A stretch of DNA of 21,511 bases, from positions 1 through 21,511 of the forward strand of contig CAVKYO010000033.1 in NCBI GenBank assembly GCA_963660495.1. Direction: 5' to 3'. A program made the position numbers and the translations under genes. The DNA comes from CAG-877 sp963660495 (lineage in GTDB: Bacteria; Bacillota_I; Bacilli_A; RF39; UBA660). A model generated the notes under the pieces. The model ran no database searches, was not told the DNA's origin, and was given only the letters and a program-made list of their open reading frames with translations. This document shows, one piece after another, positions 1 through 8,418 of the stretch; positions within the stretch are counted from its first letter, which is position 1, and each line of letters begins with the position of its first letter.

Positions 1-4
1 TATG

Positions 5-14
5 GCCGAAAGGC
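5..14 (+). other. Small GAAA-tetraloop hairpin at left edge
   Basis: Three G-C pairs (GCC 5-7 with GGC 12-14) close a GAAA tetraloop, and the first 17 bases are clearly more G+C rich than what follows. GNRA loops are typical of structured RNAs, so this could be the 3' tail of an RNA gene or leader lying off the left edge and ending at the terminator at 18-45. Too little is visible to name it. Confidence 0.25.
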
Positions 15-17
15 GCG

Positions 18-51
18 AATTAAAATAAATTCTTTTATTTTAATTCTTTTC
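18..51 (+). terminator. Intrinsic terminator of the gene left of the window
   Basis: A perfect 12-bp stem pairs AATTAAAATAAA (18-29) with 34-45 around a TTCT loop, followed by a T-rich run. The stem is purely A/T, so thermodynamically modest, but it sits directly before a promoter, as expected at a transcription-unit boundary. Confidence 0.6.
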
Positions 52-54
52 TTG

Positions 55-83
55 TTTTAGTTAGTATAAAAGTATGCTATAAT
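55..83 (+). promoter_or_regulatory. Promoter for the UDG-like/cmk operon (extended -10)
   Basis: A consensus TATAAT (78-83) preceded by TGC (75-77) makes an extended -10. A poor -35 (TTTTAG, 55-60) lies 17 bp upstream. The 11-mer TATGCTATAAT (73-83) recurs exactly at 13039-13049 before queH. The RBS AGGAG (97-101) stands 5 nt from the ATG at 107. Confidence 0.75.
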
Positions 84-106
84 TAAATAAACATATAGGA
101 GTAGTT

Positions 107-775
107 ATGAAACTTAAAGACTTAAATAAAGAATATGACAAATTACAACTAAAGTACGGGTCAAAAGATTTAGATTCTATTTATTCTGGTGGCTGTGAAA
201 CTAATCCAGACATTTGTTTTGTATTTATGAATCCAACAGGTAAAAATATTGCCTCATCTAAATCATGGCACGGATTAAAGTCACCCTGGATTGGCACTAA
301 AAATATTTGGGACTTATTTGTACCAGCTAATTTAATTGATGAAGAGTTATATAAAACTATTAAGAAAATGCCCGGATCATCCTGGACTGAAGAATTTGCC
401 GAAGAAGTATATAATAATGTTAAAAAACACAAAATTTTTATTACAAATCTTGGTAAATGTACTCAAATAGATGCTAGACCATTACCAGATAAAGTCTATA
501 AAGAATACCTAGATTTATTACTAAAAGAAATAGAAATAATAAATCCAAAAGTAATTATCCTGTTTGGCAACCAAGTAAGTAGTATTGTTCTAAATCAAAA
601 AATATCAGTATCAACGTCTAGAAAAGAAATGTATCCGTTAAAGATAAATGATAAAATCTACAAAGCTTATTCAGTATATTATCCAATTGGAAATGGTCGT
701 TTTAATATCGATAAATCAATAGAAGATATAAAATGGATTATAGAAAATGAAATAAAAGAAAAAGTAAGTGTCTAG
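107..775 (+). CDS. Uracil-DNA glycosylase-superfamily protein
   Basis: Predicted cytosolic DNA-repair-type protein of 222 aa. Its segment order fits the UDG superfamily: motif A FVFMNP (38-43), close to the INP-type motif of MUG-like enzymes; a TNLGKC segment (113-118) matching the TNxxKC block of UDG families 4/5; a helix followed by the strand KVIILFG (148-154); and a late motif YYPIGNGR (191-198) where the HPS-type motif B is expected. The Cys set for the 4Fe-4S cluster of family 4 is not present (only C30, C37 and C118). Family membership is inferred from motif order; uracil excision is not proven, and another base or nucleic-acid substrate is possible. Start at 107 is set by AGGAG at 97-101. 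It shares an operon with the cytidylate kinase-like gene, whose RBS overlaps this stop. Confidence 0.75.
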   Translation: MKLKDLNKEYDKLQLKYGSKDLDSIYSGGCETNPDICFVFMNPTGKNIASSKSWHGLKSPWIGTKNIWDLFVPANLIDEELYKTIKKMPGSSWTEEFAEEVYNNVKKHKIFITNLGKCTQIDARPLPDKVYKEYLDLLLKEIEIINPKVIILFGNQVSSIVLNQKISVSTSRKEMYPLKINDKIYKAYSVYYPIGNGRFNIDKSIEDIKWIIENEIKEKVSV

Positions 776-783
776 GAGGAAAT

Positions 784-1410
784 ATGAAAATAGCAATAGA
801 TGGTCTTTGTGCAACAGGGAAAACAGCCTGCTCAAAGTTACTAGCTAAAAAACTAAATTACAAAGTTTTTAATACCGGTAATTTATATCGTATGGTAGGT
901 CTACAATTAATCAGTAATGACGTTGACCCAGAAGACATTAAGTCAATAGAAAGAGTATTAAAAACAACGAAGTTATCTATAAAAAACGATAGATATTATG
1001 TAAATAATCTTGATGTAACCGAAGTCCTTGAACAAGACTTAGTAGCCCTAACAGTAACAAAGTATTCAGCCATAGAAGTAGTAAAAGAATTCATTAGAAA
1101 ATATCAAAAAGCCTTTATAGAAGAAAATGAAAATATTATTATGGAAGGCCGAGACATTGCTGAAAGAATAATGCCAGATGCTGATTTCAAATTCTATTTC
1201 TATGCCGATATAAATACACGCGTTAAAATTCTATCTAAAAAAAGACCAGACATCTCTTTAGAAAAAGTCAAAAAAGAACTACTTAGTCGCGATGAATATG
1301 ATATCAAAACAAGTAACTTTGTTACGCCAAAAGACGCCATTGTTATTAATATAGATAATAAAGATGAAAATGAAATACTACAAACAATGTTAAACTATCT
1401 TAAAATGTAA
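784..1410 (+). CDS. cmk: Cytidylate kinase-like protein (divergent Cmk)
   Basis: Predicted (d)CMP kinase transferring phosphate from ATP to CMP/dCMP in pyrimidine nucleotide metabolism; 208 aa, slightly shorter than typical Cmk (about 220-225). Visible blocks: P-loop G7-LCAT-GKT14; N30-TGNLYR36 where Cmk has DTGALYR; VNNLDVTEVL (73-82), the VNGxDVT block characteristic of Cmk; EGRD (121-124) followed by PDAD; RDEYD (169-173); and DAIVINID near the C-terminus. It departs from the consensus at D30 to N, the GTVV that normally follows GRDI is AERI, and the Arg normally after RDxxDxx is Thr. It may be the genome's only Cmk or a paralogue. RBS AGGAGGA (774-780) overlaps the preceding TAG, so the two genes are probably translationally coupled. 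Confidence 0.8.
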   Translation: MKIAIDGLCATGKTACSKLLAKKLNYKVFNTGNLYRMVGLQLISNDVDPEDIKSIERVLKTTKLSIKNDRYYVNNLDVTEVLEQDLVALTVTKYSAIEVVKEFIRKYQKAFIEENENIIMEGRDIAERIMPDADFKFYFYADINTRVKILSKKRPDISLEKVKKELLSRDEYDIKTSNFVTPKDAIVINIDNKDENEILQTMLNYLKM

Positions 1411-1442
1411 AGTAAACTTATCAAAATTCTCAGCAAATTAGC

Positions 1443-1471
1443 TTGTATGTGACCAAGTAAATACATATAAT
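1443..1471 (+). promoter_or_regulatory. Promoter for the tandem ABC transporter operon
   Basis: -35 TTGTAT (1443-1448), 17-bp spacer, perfect -10 TATAAT (1466-1471). It lies in the 90-bp gap after cmk and about 30 bp before the ABC gene, whose RBS is GAAAGGAA (1486-1493). No terminator hairpin is visible between cmk and this promoter, so read-through is possible. Confidence 0.8.
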
Positions 1472-1500
1472 TATTTTAGTTAAAAGAAAGGAAACAATAT

Positions 1501-3735
1501 ATGATAAAGTTAAAAAATGTTTCAAAATTTTATTATAGTAAAGGAGTTATCGCTTCAGGATTCACTAAAGTTAACTTAGAATTTAACATAGGAGAATTCG
1601 TTGCGATTACTGGAGAGTCAGGATCAGGTAAATCAACTTTATTAAATGTAATTTCAGGACTTGATACTTATGAAGAAGGAGAAATGTATGTTGACGATAA
1701 AGAAACAAGTCATTACATGGAAAAAGACTGGGAAGATTATCGACGCAAATACATTGGCAACATTTATCAAAATTTTAATCTAATTAATAGCTATACTGTA
1801 TATCAAAATATTGAATTAGTCTTAATTTTAAATGGATTAACTAAAAAAGAAGCCAGACCTAAAGTATTAGAACTAATTAAAAAAGTAAATCTTGAAAAAT
1901 TTACTAAAACAAAAGTATCAAAATTATCTGGTGGACAAAAACAACGTGTTGCAATCGCAAGAGCTCTAGCTAAAGATGTACCAGTAATAATAGCCGATGA
2001 GCCAACTGGTAACTTAGACAAAAGATCCGCAGAGTCAATTGTAAAACTTTTAAAAGAATTATCCAAAGATAAACTAGTTATAATTGTTACTCATAACTAT
2101 GAACAAATAAGCGAGTATGCTACTAGAAAAATAACTATGCACGATGGAAAAGTCTTAGAAGACACAAAAATAAAAGCTGTAAACGAAGGGAAAAGTGTCG
2201 GAAATAAATACCAGAATATCACTGTCTTCAACAAAATAAGATTAGGTATTAGAAATACATTTAACGTTGCCCATAAATTTATATTACTTCTAATTGTTTA
2301 TCTATTTATAGTCGTTTCACTGATGGCAGAATATTCTTCATTCAAAAAAAGTGAATATGAAAATTCTAAAAATGGTTACAATTACATCTTTCAAGACTTA
2401 AGCGAAGAAAGAATCATTATAAATAAGAAAGATAAAAGTCCATTTACAGATGAAGAATTAGAAAAACTCTCAAAATTAAAAAATGTCTCCAATATAATGA
2501 AAAATGATGTTGTTTCTGACAAATATTACAATTTAGATTCCGATGATCATTCTTATATTTTATCAGGAACCGTTAGCGATATAAAGCAATTAAAAGGAAA
2601 AATTGATTATGGAAGACTTCCAGAAAATGATAATGAAATTATTGTAGAAGGTCAAAAAGACGACTATTATTTATTCCAAATAAAAGAAAAAATAATGAAT
2701 AAAACTTATAGTATAGAAAATGAATATTCAACTGACAATGATAGTATTGCCAATAATATAAAAATAGTTGGTATTAAATATAAAACAACAGCTGACAACT
2801 ATCACTATTACTTTTATATTAGTGATCAATTACTTAATGAATTACAGTTCAATGCAAATCAAGCATATAGCACAACAACGGTAAATTTCTTAGGAAAAAA
2901 CCATCAATCAAATTTCTGGGATACAAATTATAAAATAGTATCAAATGACTGGGTTTCCAGAGGAAAGACCTATATATCAGAAGACAATAAATACTCTTGT
3001 CCTAAAGAAAACTGTATTAATCAATCATTAACAATAAATGTAAGTAACCTATATTATCAAGATTCTATAAATTTATCAGTAGAAAAATATTACAATATAA
3101 AAAATATTAATAGTGTCTTAAACCTACCAGGTTATAAAAAAGAAGACTATGAAAATTATAATGGTATTATCTTTGTCAATAAAGATGACTACAATAACCT
3201 ATATAATAAAGCAACTTACCAAGTTAGTGTATATGTAAAAGATGCAAGAGTAATAGATGAAACACTTAATACGCTAAACCAGGATTACAATACTCTAGCA
3301 ATCAAAGACGTTTTAGTTCAACAGGACTCTGTTGTTATAATAAGAATATTAAAAATAATAGTAACAATAATTCTAGTAGTGACATTATTCTTCATAACAT
3401 ACTTTGTTATCAAACTAATATTAAAATCTCGAAATATCTACTATACAACAATTAGAATGTTAGGTGCTTCTAAAAAAGTAGCTAGACAACTATTAGTAAT
3501 AGAGTTGTTTGTAATATCAAACATTGCATACTTCGCATTTATGGGATGTTTATATCTAAATAAATTAAATCTAATTTCATATAATCTTTTCAATACAATA
3601 AACGACTACTTAATATTTAAAGATTACTTATTACTATATATAATACTAATTATTTTATCATTCTTAATAAGCGAAAAATACGCTGCTAAAATATTTAAAA
3701 ATAGTGTTATGAATTCATATAGGGAAGAGGTGTAA
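1501..3735 (+). CDS. ABC transporter, fused ATPase and MacB/FtsX-type permease (first of tandem pair)
   Basis: A 744-aa membrane protein. Residues 1-230 are an ABC ATPase of the LolD/MacB class: Walker A GESGSGKST (38-46), Q-loop Q90, signature LSGGQ (142-146), Walker B VIIADE with catalytic E167, switch H198. TM1 spans about 259-276 and is followed by an extracellular domain of about 330 residues. Three TM segments follow at about 613-638, 660-683 and 705-722, with the FtsX-family motif TIRMLGASKK after TM2. This 4-TM layout with a large outer domain is that of mechanotransmission (type VII) ABC systems, which power export or envelope processes rather than carry solute through a channel. The outer domain holds C500-PKEN-C505, a possible disulfide. 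All ATPase motifs look intact. Substrate unknown. It is followed 2 bp later by a second gene of the same design, suggesting a heterodimer. Confidence 0.85.
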   Translation: MIKLKNVSKFYYSKGVIASGFTKVNLEFNIGEFVAITGESGSGKSTLLNVISGLDTYEEGEMYVDDKETSHYMEKDWEDYRRKYIGNIYQNFNLINSYTVYQNIELVLILNGLTKKEARPKVLELIKKVNLEKFTKTKVSKLSGGQKQRVAIARALAKDVPVIIADEPTGNLDKRSAESIVKLLKELSKDKLVIIVTHNYEQISEYATRKITMHDGKVLEDTKIKAVNEGKSVGNKYQNITVFNKIRLGIRNTFNVAHKFILLLIVYLFIVVSLMAEYSSFKKSEYENSKNGYNYIFQDLSEERIIINKKDKSPFTDEELEKLSKLKNVSNIMKNDVVSDKYYNLDSDDHSYILSGTVSDIKQLKGKIDYGRLPENDNEIIVEGQKDDYYLFQIKEKIMNKTYSIENEYSTDNDSIANNIKIVGIKYKTTADNYHYYFYISDQLLNELQFNANQAYSTTTVNFLGKNHQSNFWDTNYKIVSNDWVSRGKTYISEDNKYSCPKENCINQSLTINVSNLYYQDSINLSVEKYYNIKNINSVLNLPGYKKEDYENYNGIIFVNKDDYNNLYNKATYQVSVYVKDARVIDETLNTLNQDYNTLAIKDVLVQQDSVVIIRILKIIVTIILVVTLFFITYFVIKLILKSRNIYYTTIRMLGASKKVARQLLVIELFVISNIAYFAFMGCLYLNKLNLISYNLFNTINDYLIFKDYLLLYIILIILSFLISEKYAAKIFKNSVMNSYREEV

Positions 3736-3737
3736 TA

Positions 3738-6182
3738 ATGATTAAAATAGAAAAAGTAAATAAATACTTTAATCGTCATCGTAAAAATCAAATACATGTA
3801 ATTGATAATACATCTCTAACTCTAGAAGATACTGGCTTAACTGCTTTACTTGGACCATCAGGTTCTGGTAAAACAACGCTTTTAAATGTCATTGGCGGAC
3901 TTGATAAAGTAGGCAAAGGAAAAATTTATATAAATAATCAAAATATAACTAGTAAATTCAGTTATAAAGTAGATAAAATTAGAAACTTAAACATTGGCTA
4001 TATATTTCAAGATTATAAATTAGTCGAAAATTTATCAGTATATGATAATGTTGCCTTAAGTCTAAAAATAATAGGTATTAAAGACAAAAAAGAAATAGAT
4101 AAAAGAGTAACCTATGTCTTAGAAAAAGTAGGAATGTACCGTTATAGAAAAAGACCAGCTAATATGTTATCCGGTGGTGAAAGACAAAGAGTAGGTATTG
4201 CTAGAGCTATCGTAAAAAATCCTAATATAATTATAGCCGATGAGCCAACAGGAAATCTTGATAGTAAAAACTCCGTTGAAATAATGAATATTATTAAAGC
4301 TATTTCTAAAGATAGACTAGTAATATTAGTAACACATGAAACAAATTTAGCTAACTTTTATGCCGATAGAATAATAGAAATATCTGACGGCAAAGTCGTT
4401 AAAGACTATCAAAATACTCATACCAATGAATTAGACTACGCCATTGATAATCGTTTTTACTTAAAAGACTTTAAAAAATGCGATACATATAATGATAAAA
4501 ATAATGATATAACAATATATCATGATAACAATGAAAAATTAAAAGTAGAAATTGTAATAAAAAATAATAATATTTACATAAAGAGTAAAAATAACAATTC
4601 TATAGAAGTAGTAGATGATGATTCAAGTATTGAATTCATTAATGATACATATCGTAAAATGGATAAAAAAACTCTTGAAAAGTATGAATTTGATTTTGAC
4701 AACATAATTGATAAAAATAAAAGACTTCGTTATTCATCAATATTTAATCCTATAACATTTATTACCAATGGTTTCAAAAAAGTATTTAATTATTCATTAA
4801 TAAAAAAGATATTATTAGTCGGTTTCTTCTTATCCGGAATATTTGTAATGATATCAACAAGTACGTTAGGTGTAGCAAAAAAAGTAAATGAAAAAGAATT
4901 TGTAAACATTAATAAAAATTATTTAACTGCTGAAACAAATAAACTTAGTGTTGAAGAATATCAAAAATACGAAAATATTTCCGGTGTAAAATACGTCTTA
5001 CCAGAAAGTTCTAAGGTAACATTCATTCTACCTATAAATACATTTTATCAGACATCAGACAAAATTTTAGAATTAACCGGCTCACTTTCATCTATTGATA
5101 TGATTACCAAAGAAGATTTAATTTATGGTAGAATGCCAAACAATGAAAATGAAATTGTCGTTGATAAATTTACTATTGAAAAAATGTTTTCATCATCAGA
5201 TGGATTAAATAAAATGACAAATCTAAAAAAAGTTAAAGATATCTTAAATAAAGAAGTATATATTCAATCCCTTAATCCGTATACAATAGTTGGTATAACT
5301 GATTTAACAAGTCCCTCTATTTATACTTATAATAGTAATATGATTAATATTTTATACAATAATAAAGTAAAGTCAGATGATTATACATATAATCCAAATG
5401 CTATAAGAACGGAAGGTATTCAGGATTATAATATATATTTAGATAAAATCACTTTAGTTAAAGGACGCTTACCAGAAAATGACTATGAAACAATTGTAAA
5501 CATATCTAATGAGGAAACTTTAAAATTAAATAAAGAATCCGATGTAAAAATTGCTGATAAAAAATTAGTTGTCGTAGGTTACTATACTTCGCAAGAAGAT
5601 ATTAATATATACTTTGTAAATAATAATATGATTAAGACAGAACTTATCACAAAGGCTAAGACAATAACAGTTTATCCAGAAAACAAAGAACAAGTATTAA
5701 ATGAATTCAGAAGTAATTTTGAATTAAATATCTATGATAATTATCAAAAAGATAAAAAAGACTATCTTGCTGGTAAATCAAAAGGTAAAGCAGTCTTATA
5801 TGCTAGTGCTGGTATAATATTATGTATCTCACTAATAGAAATTTTCTTAATGAGTAGATCATCATTCCTTTCAAGAGTAAAAGAAGTAGGAATTTATAGA
5901 GCAATAGGCGTTAAGAAAAAAGATATTTATATAATGTTTTCAGGAGAAATCATCGCTATAACAACTCTAACAAGTTTATTAGGTGTTTCACTATGTGCAT
6001 ACATTATGAAGGTATTAACAGAAATACCAGGAATGGAAACAATTATATTGATTAATTTAAAGACATATCTTGAAGCAGTAATTATCTGTTATGGATTTAA
6101 CTTATTAGTAGGATTAATACCAGTGTACGCAGTATTAGGAAAAAGACCTGCCGAAATCCTTGCAAGAACAGACTTAGATTAA
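3738..6182 (+). CDS. ABC transporter, fused ATPase and MacB/FtsX-type permease (second of tandem pair)
   Basis: An 814-aa protein built like its upstream neighbour. ATPase: Walker A GPSGSGKTT (39-47), Q91, signature LSGGE (144-148), catalytic E169, switch H200. TM1 is at about 357-375, the outer domain about 380-690, and the last three TMs lie in the final 120 residues with RVKEVGIYRAIG, the usual FtsX motif after TM2. It differs in a roughly 120-residue polar, Asn/Asp/Lys-rich cytosolic linker between ATPase and TM1 (about 225-350) whose alternating hydrophobic stretches suggest a small beta-rich domain. RBS GAGGTG (3727-3732) lies in the end of the preceding gene, 5 nt from the ATG, so the pair is tightly coupled. 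Two complete half-transporters would form one heterodimer or two homodimers; the sequence cannot decide. No dedicated regulator or peptide gene is adjacent. Confidence 0.85.
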   Translation: MIKIEKVNKYFNRHRKNQIHVIDNTSLTLEDTGLTALLGPSGSGKTTLLNVIGGLDKVGKGKIYINNQNITSKFSYKVDKIRNLNIGYIFQDYKLVENLSVYDNVALSLKIIGIKDKKEIDKRVTYVLEKVGMYRYRKRPANMLSGGERQRVGIARAIVKNPNIIIADEPTGNLDSKNSVEIMNIIKAISKDRLVILVTHETNLANFYADRIIEISDGKVVKDYQNTHTNELDYAIDNRFYLKDFKKCDTYNDKNNDITIYHDNNEKLKVEIVIKNNNIYIKSKNNNSIEVVDDDSSIEFINDTYRKMDKKTLEKYEFDFDNIIDKNKRLRYSSIFNPITFITNGFKKVFNYSLIKKILLVGFFLSGIFVMISTSTLGVAKKVNEKEFVNINKNYLTAETNKLSVEEYQKYENISGVKYVLPESSKVTFILPINTFYQTSDKILELTGSLSSIDMITKEDLIYGRMPNNENEIVVDKFTIEKMFSSSDGLNKMTNLKKVKDILNKEVYIQSLNPYTIVGITDLTSPSIYTYNSNMINILYNNKVKSDDYTYNPNAIRTEGIQDYNIYLDKITLVKGRLPENDYETIVNISNEETLKLNKESDVKIADKKLVVVGYYTSQEDINIYFVNNNMIKTELITKAKTITVYPENKEQVLNEFRSNFELNIYDNYQKDKKDYLAGKSKGKAVLYASAGIILCISLIEIFLMSRSSFLSRVKEVGIYRAIGVKKKDIYIMFSGEIIAITTLTSLLGVSLCAYIMKVLTEIPGMETIILINLKTYLEAVIICYGFNLLVGLIPVYAVLGKRPAEILARTDLD

Positions 6183-6196
6183 GAGGAAAAGATAAT

Positions 6197-6705
6197 ATGG
6201 CAGAACTAAGAGATTTATATGACATTAATAGCAATAAAACAAATAAAACATATCACAAAGGAGAACAAATACCAAATGGATATTACCCTATGGTAGTAAT
6301 TGCATGGTAGTAATTAGAAATTCTAAAGGTGAGTTTCTTATGCAGAAAAGAGTAGAGAAAAAAGTTGGCAATTAGAGCATAACCGGAGGTCATCCAAAAT
6401 CTGGTGAAACTCCAATAGAAGGAATTATTAGTGAAGTAAAAGAAGAATTAGGGCTTGATTTTTCAAATGAAACATTCACAGAATATGATTCCGGTTGTGA
6501 TGGAAAAGATTGCTACAAAATGTATTTTGTAAATAAAGATCTTGATTTAAATGATATAAAAATTCAAGAAGAAGAATTAACAGAAGTTAAATGGTTCTCT
6601 ATGGATGAATTAAAACACATGGTAGAAACAAAAGAATTAAATGAAGATCAAATATCTTGTTTCATTAAAGTATGCAATTATTTAGAAAAAAATAAGGAGG
6701 CTTAA
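6197..6705 (+). pseudogene. NUDIX hydrolase pseudogene (frameshift and nonsense codon)
   Basis: An IDI/YfcD-type NUDIX hydrolase reading frame broken twice. Start ATG 6197 with RBS AGAGGA (6182-6187) gives MAELRDLYDINSN...YYPMVVIAW, then stops at 6308-6310. The same protein continues in another frame (VIRNSKGEFLMQKR...) to an in-frame TAG at 6373-6375 and resumes as SITGGHPKSGE. The NUDIX box follows as G-x5-E-x7-SEVKEELGL (consensus REUXEEXGU), with Arg replaced by Ser. The C-terminal half stays open to TAA at 6703-6705. The TAG stands where such proteins usually have Trp (TGG to TAG). The frameshift is either one lost base just after TGG 6305-6307, favoured because the retained W fits the family, or a 14-bp tandem duplication. 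An internal start could still yield a 61-aa fragment (6520-6705), without function in this family. Confidence 0.85.
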
Positions 6706-6706
6706 C

Positions 6707-7576
6707 ATGGAAAAAGCAAAAGTATATTTTACAAAAAATTTAACTAGTGAAAGTTTAATAAAATTATATGAAAAAGCTAATTGTCATTTAGAAGGAAAAG
6801 TAGCTGTAAAAGTTCATTCTGGTGAAGAAGGTAATCAAAACTTTCTTCATCCAGAATATTTTAAAGATATGATCGACTATGTAAAAGGAACTGTAGTAGA
6901 GTGTAATACTGCTTATGATGGAGCTAGAAATACAACAGAAAAACATAAAAAATTATTAGAAAATCATGGTTGGACTAAATATTTTAATGTTGACTTATTA
7001 GATGCCAAAGGACCAGACTTAGTATTACCAATTTCAACTGGCAAGAAAATAAAAGAAAACCATGTAGGTAAAAATATTAAAAATTATGATTCAATGTTAG
7101 TTTTATCTCATTTTAAAGGTCATCCTATGGGCGGCTACGGTGGAGCTTTAAAGCAATTATCAATTGGCTGTGCTTCATCTTACGGAAAAGCTTATATTCA
7201 TGGAGCAGGTATACCAGAAAATATATGGACTGCAGATCATGATAGTTTTTTAGAGTCTATGGCTGATGCAGCCTCATCTGTAATAAAACTATTCAATAGT
7301 AAGATTGTCTACATAAACGTACTAGCAAACATGTCAGTAGACTGTGATTGTTGTAGTGTAGCAGAAGATCCTTGTATGAAAGACATTGGTATTGTCCTAT
7401 CAACTGATCCAGTTGCTATAGATCAAGCTTGTCTAGACATGGTATATAACAGTAATGATCCAGGTAAAGATCATTTAATAGAACGTATTGAGTCAAGAAA
7501 TGGACATCATACAATAGATGCCGCTAAGGACTTAGGTATTGGTACAACAGAGTATGAACTTATTAATATAGATTAA
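6707..7576 (+). CDS. DUF362 domain protein
   Basis: A 289-aa soluble protein filling a single DUF362 domain. The family core SHFKGHPMGGYGGALKQL (134-151) is followed by SIGCAS. A cysteine-rich block (C213, C215, C216, C223) then leads into DIGIVLSTDPVAIDQACLD, typical of the short DUF362 subfamily. Larger members carry an added ferredoxin domain with two 4Fe-4S clusters; none is present here, so metal or Fe-S binding rests only on the Cys cluster. The family's biochemical role is not established. RBS AAGGAGG (6694-6700) lies inside the tail of the NUDIX pseudogene and the ATG is 2 nt after its stop. The gene therefore stays well translated although its upstream neighbour is broken. Confidence 0.8.
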   Translation: MEKAKVYFTKNLTSESLIKLYEKANCHLEGKVAVKVHSGEEGNQNFLHPEYFKDMIDYVKGTVVECNTAYDGARNTTEKHKKLLENHGWTKYFNVDLLDAKGPDLVLPISTGKKIKENHVGKNIKNYDSMLVLSHFKGHPMGGYGGALKQLSIGCASSYGKAYIHGAGIPENIWTADHDSFLESMADAASSVIKLFNSKIVYINVLANMSVDCDCCSVAEDPCMKDIGIVLSTDPVAIDQACLDMVYNSNDPGKDHLIERIESRNGHHTIDAAKDLGIGTTEYELINID

Positions 7577-7596
7577 ATTAAGAAAGGAAATTTGAC

Positions 7597-7800
7597 ATGA
7601 GTTTTATTGAAATATTAGAAATGCTTGTACTACTAAGCTTAGGTGTATTAATGGTAGTAGCATTACTATTTACTGCCTATTTTAAAGGAGTTTCACATAT
7701 AAGCAATAAGTCATCACCTAAAACAAGAGGAGTAGTTTCAACTGTTTTACTCATAATAATAGCTTTACTAATATTATTTTTAATTCATATAAATAAATAA
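7597..7800 (+). CDS. Small two-TM membrane protein, unknown
   Basis: A 67-aa hydrophobic protein with two predicted membrane helices (about 5-28 and 46-64) joined by a short basic, Ser-rich loop (KGVSHISNKSSPKTRG). RBS AGAAAGGAAA lies about 8-10 nt upstream of the ATG. It is the last gene of the rightward block and its stop abuts a terminator. I recognise no family; the real-gene call rests on RBS, position and composition. Confidence 0.6.
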   Translation: MSFIEILEMLVLLSLGVLMVVALLFTAYFKGVSHISNKSSPKTRGVVSTVLLIIIALLILFLIHINK

Positions 7801-7829
7801 AAAAGAGCATGAAAAATTCATGTTCTTTT
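7801..7829. terminator. Bidirectional terminator between the small membrane gene and tetR
   Basis: A 13-bp stem pairs AAAAGAGCATGAA (7801-7813) with 7817-7829 (one G-T pair) around an AAA loop. It has a T run on the + strand and, read in reverse, an A-flanked stem followed by T-rich sequence. It separates two convergent genes (stops at 7800 and 7834). Confidence 0.85.
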
Positions 7830-7833
7830 CATT

Positions 7834-8400
7834 TTAATACAAGCTATCAGGAATTAACTTATCCAAATAGCGAATCATATCTTCAACTGTATATTGATTG
7901 GGCTTTCTAATACACATAGAGCATACATTTATAACAGCATTAACATAAAATGTAGTTATAACTTCTATTGGAATATCAGAATTATATTCTTGTTCACTTT
8001 CAATATGACTTTTTACATCTTTCATAATGGTATCTCTTATCATATCATAAGCAACACTATTATTATTATTTTTAAGAATAGAAGAGTAAATAGAAATGTT
8101 TTCATTAACATGTTCAAATAGTAATTCTATTGTTTTTAAATAAAACTCTTTTGAGTTGGAAATATTTGTGTTAGTTTTTAATTTACTTATTAAAGAGTTT
8201 TCCAAATCTTTCATCAAAGCATATAAAAGTTCATACTTATCATTAAAATGGTCATAAAATGTAGAACGATTGGTCAAAGCTACCTTACAGATATCAGACA
8301 CTTTTATCTCTTCAAATGGTTTATCCTTCATCATCATAATTAAACCATCATATAAACTTTTTTTAGTTTTTATTACTCTTAAGTCTTCCTTTTTATCCAT
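7834..8400 (-). CDS. TetR/AcrR-family transcriptional regulator
   Basis: A 188-aa repressor-type protein. The N-terminal helix-turn-helix (about 14-60) contains the family pattern FEEIKVSDICKVALTNRSTF followed by YDHFNDKYELL. The C-terminal helical ligand/dimer domain resembles the TetR_C group common in Bacillota. It is transcribed away from the MMPL/heptad-repeat operon and very probably controls it and itself, the usual layout for TetR-regulated efflux. RBS AGGTGATGG (reverse complement of 8404-8412) supports the start. The ligand is unknown; membrane-active or lipophilic compounds would fit an MMPL target but this is inference. Confidence 0.85.
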   Translation of the reverse strand: MDKKEDLRVIKTKKSLYDGLIMMMKDKPFEEIKVSDICKVALTNRSTFYDHFNDKYELLYALMKDLENSLISKLKTNTNISNSKEFYLKTIELLFEHVNENISIYSSILKNNNNSVAYDMIRDTIMKDVKSHIESEQEYNSDIPIEVITTFYVNAVINVCSMCIRKPNQYTVEDMIRYLDKLIPDSLY

Positions 8401-8418
8401 TTTCCATCACCTATACAT

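Noticed and set aside
6290..6317. 14-bp tandem duplication as the certain cause of the NUDIX frameshift
   Set aside because: Removing 14 bp does restore the frame, but it also deletes the family Trp after VVIA; a single lost base explains the frame and keeps the Trp.
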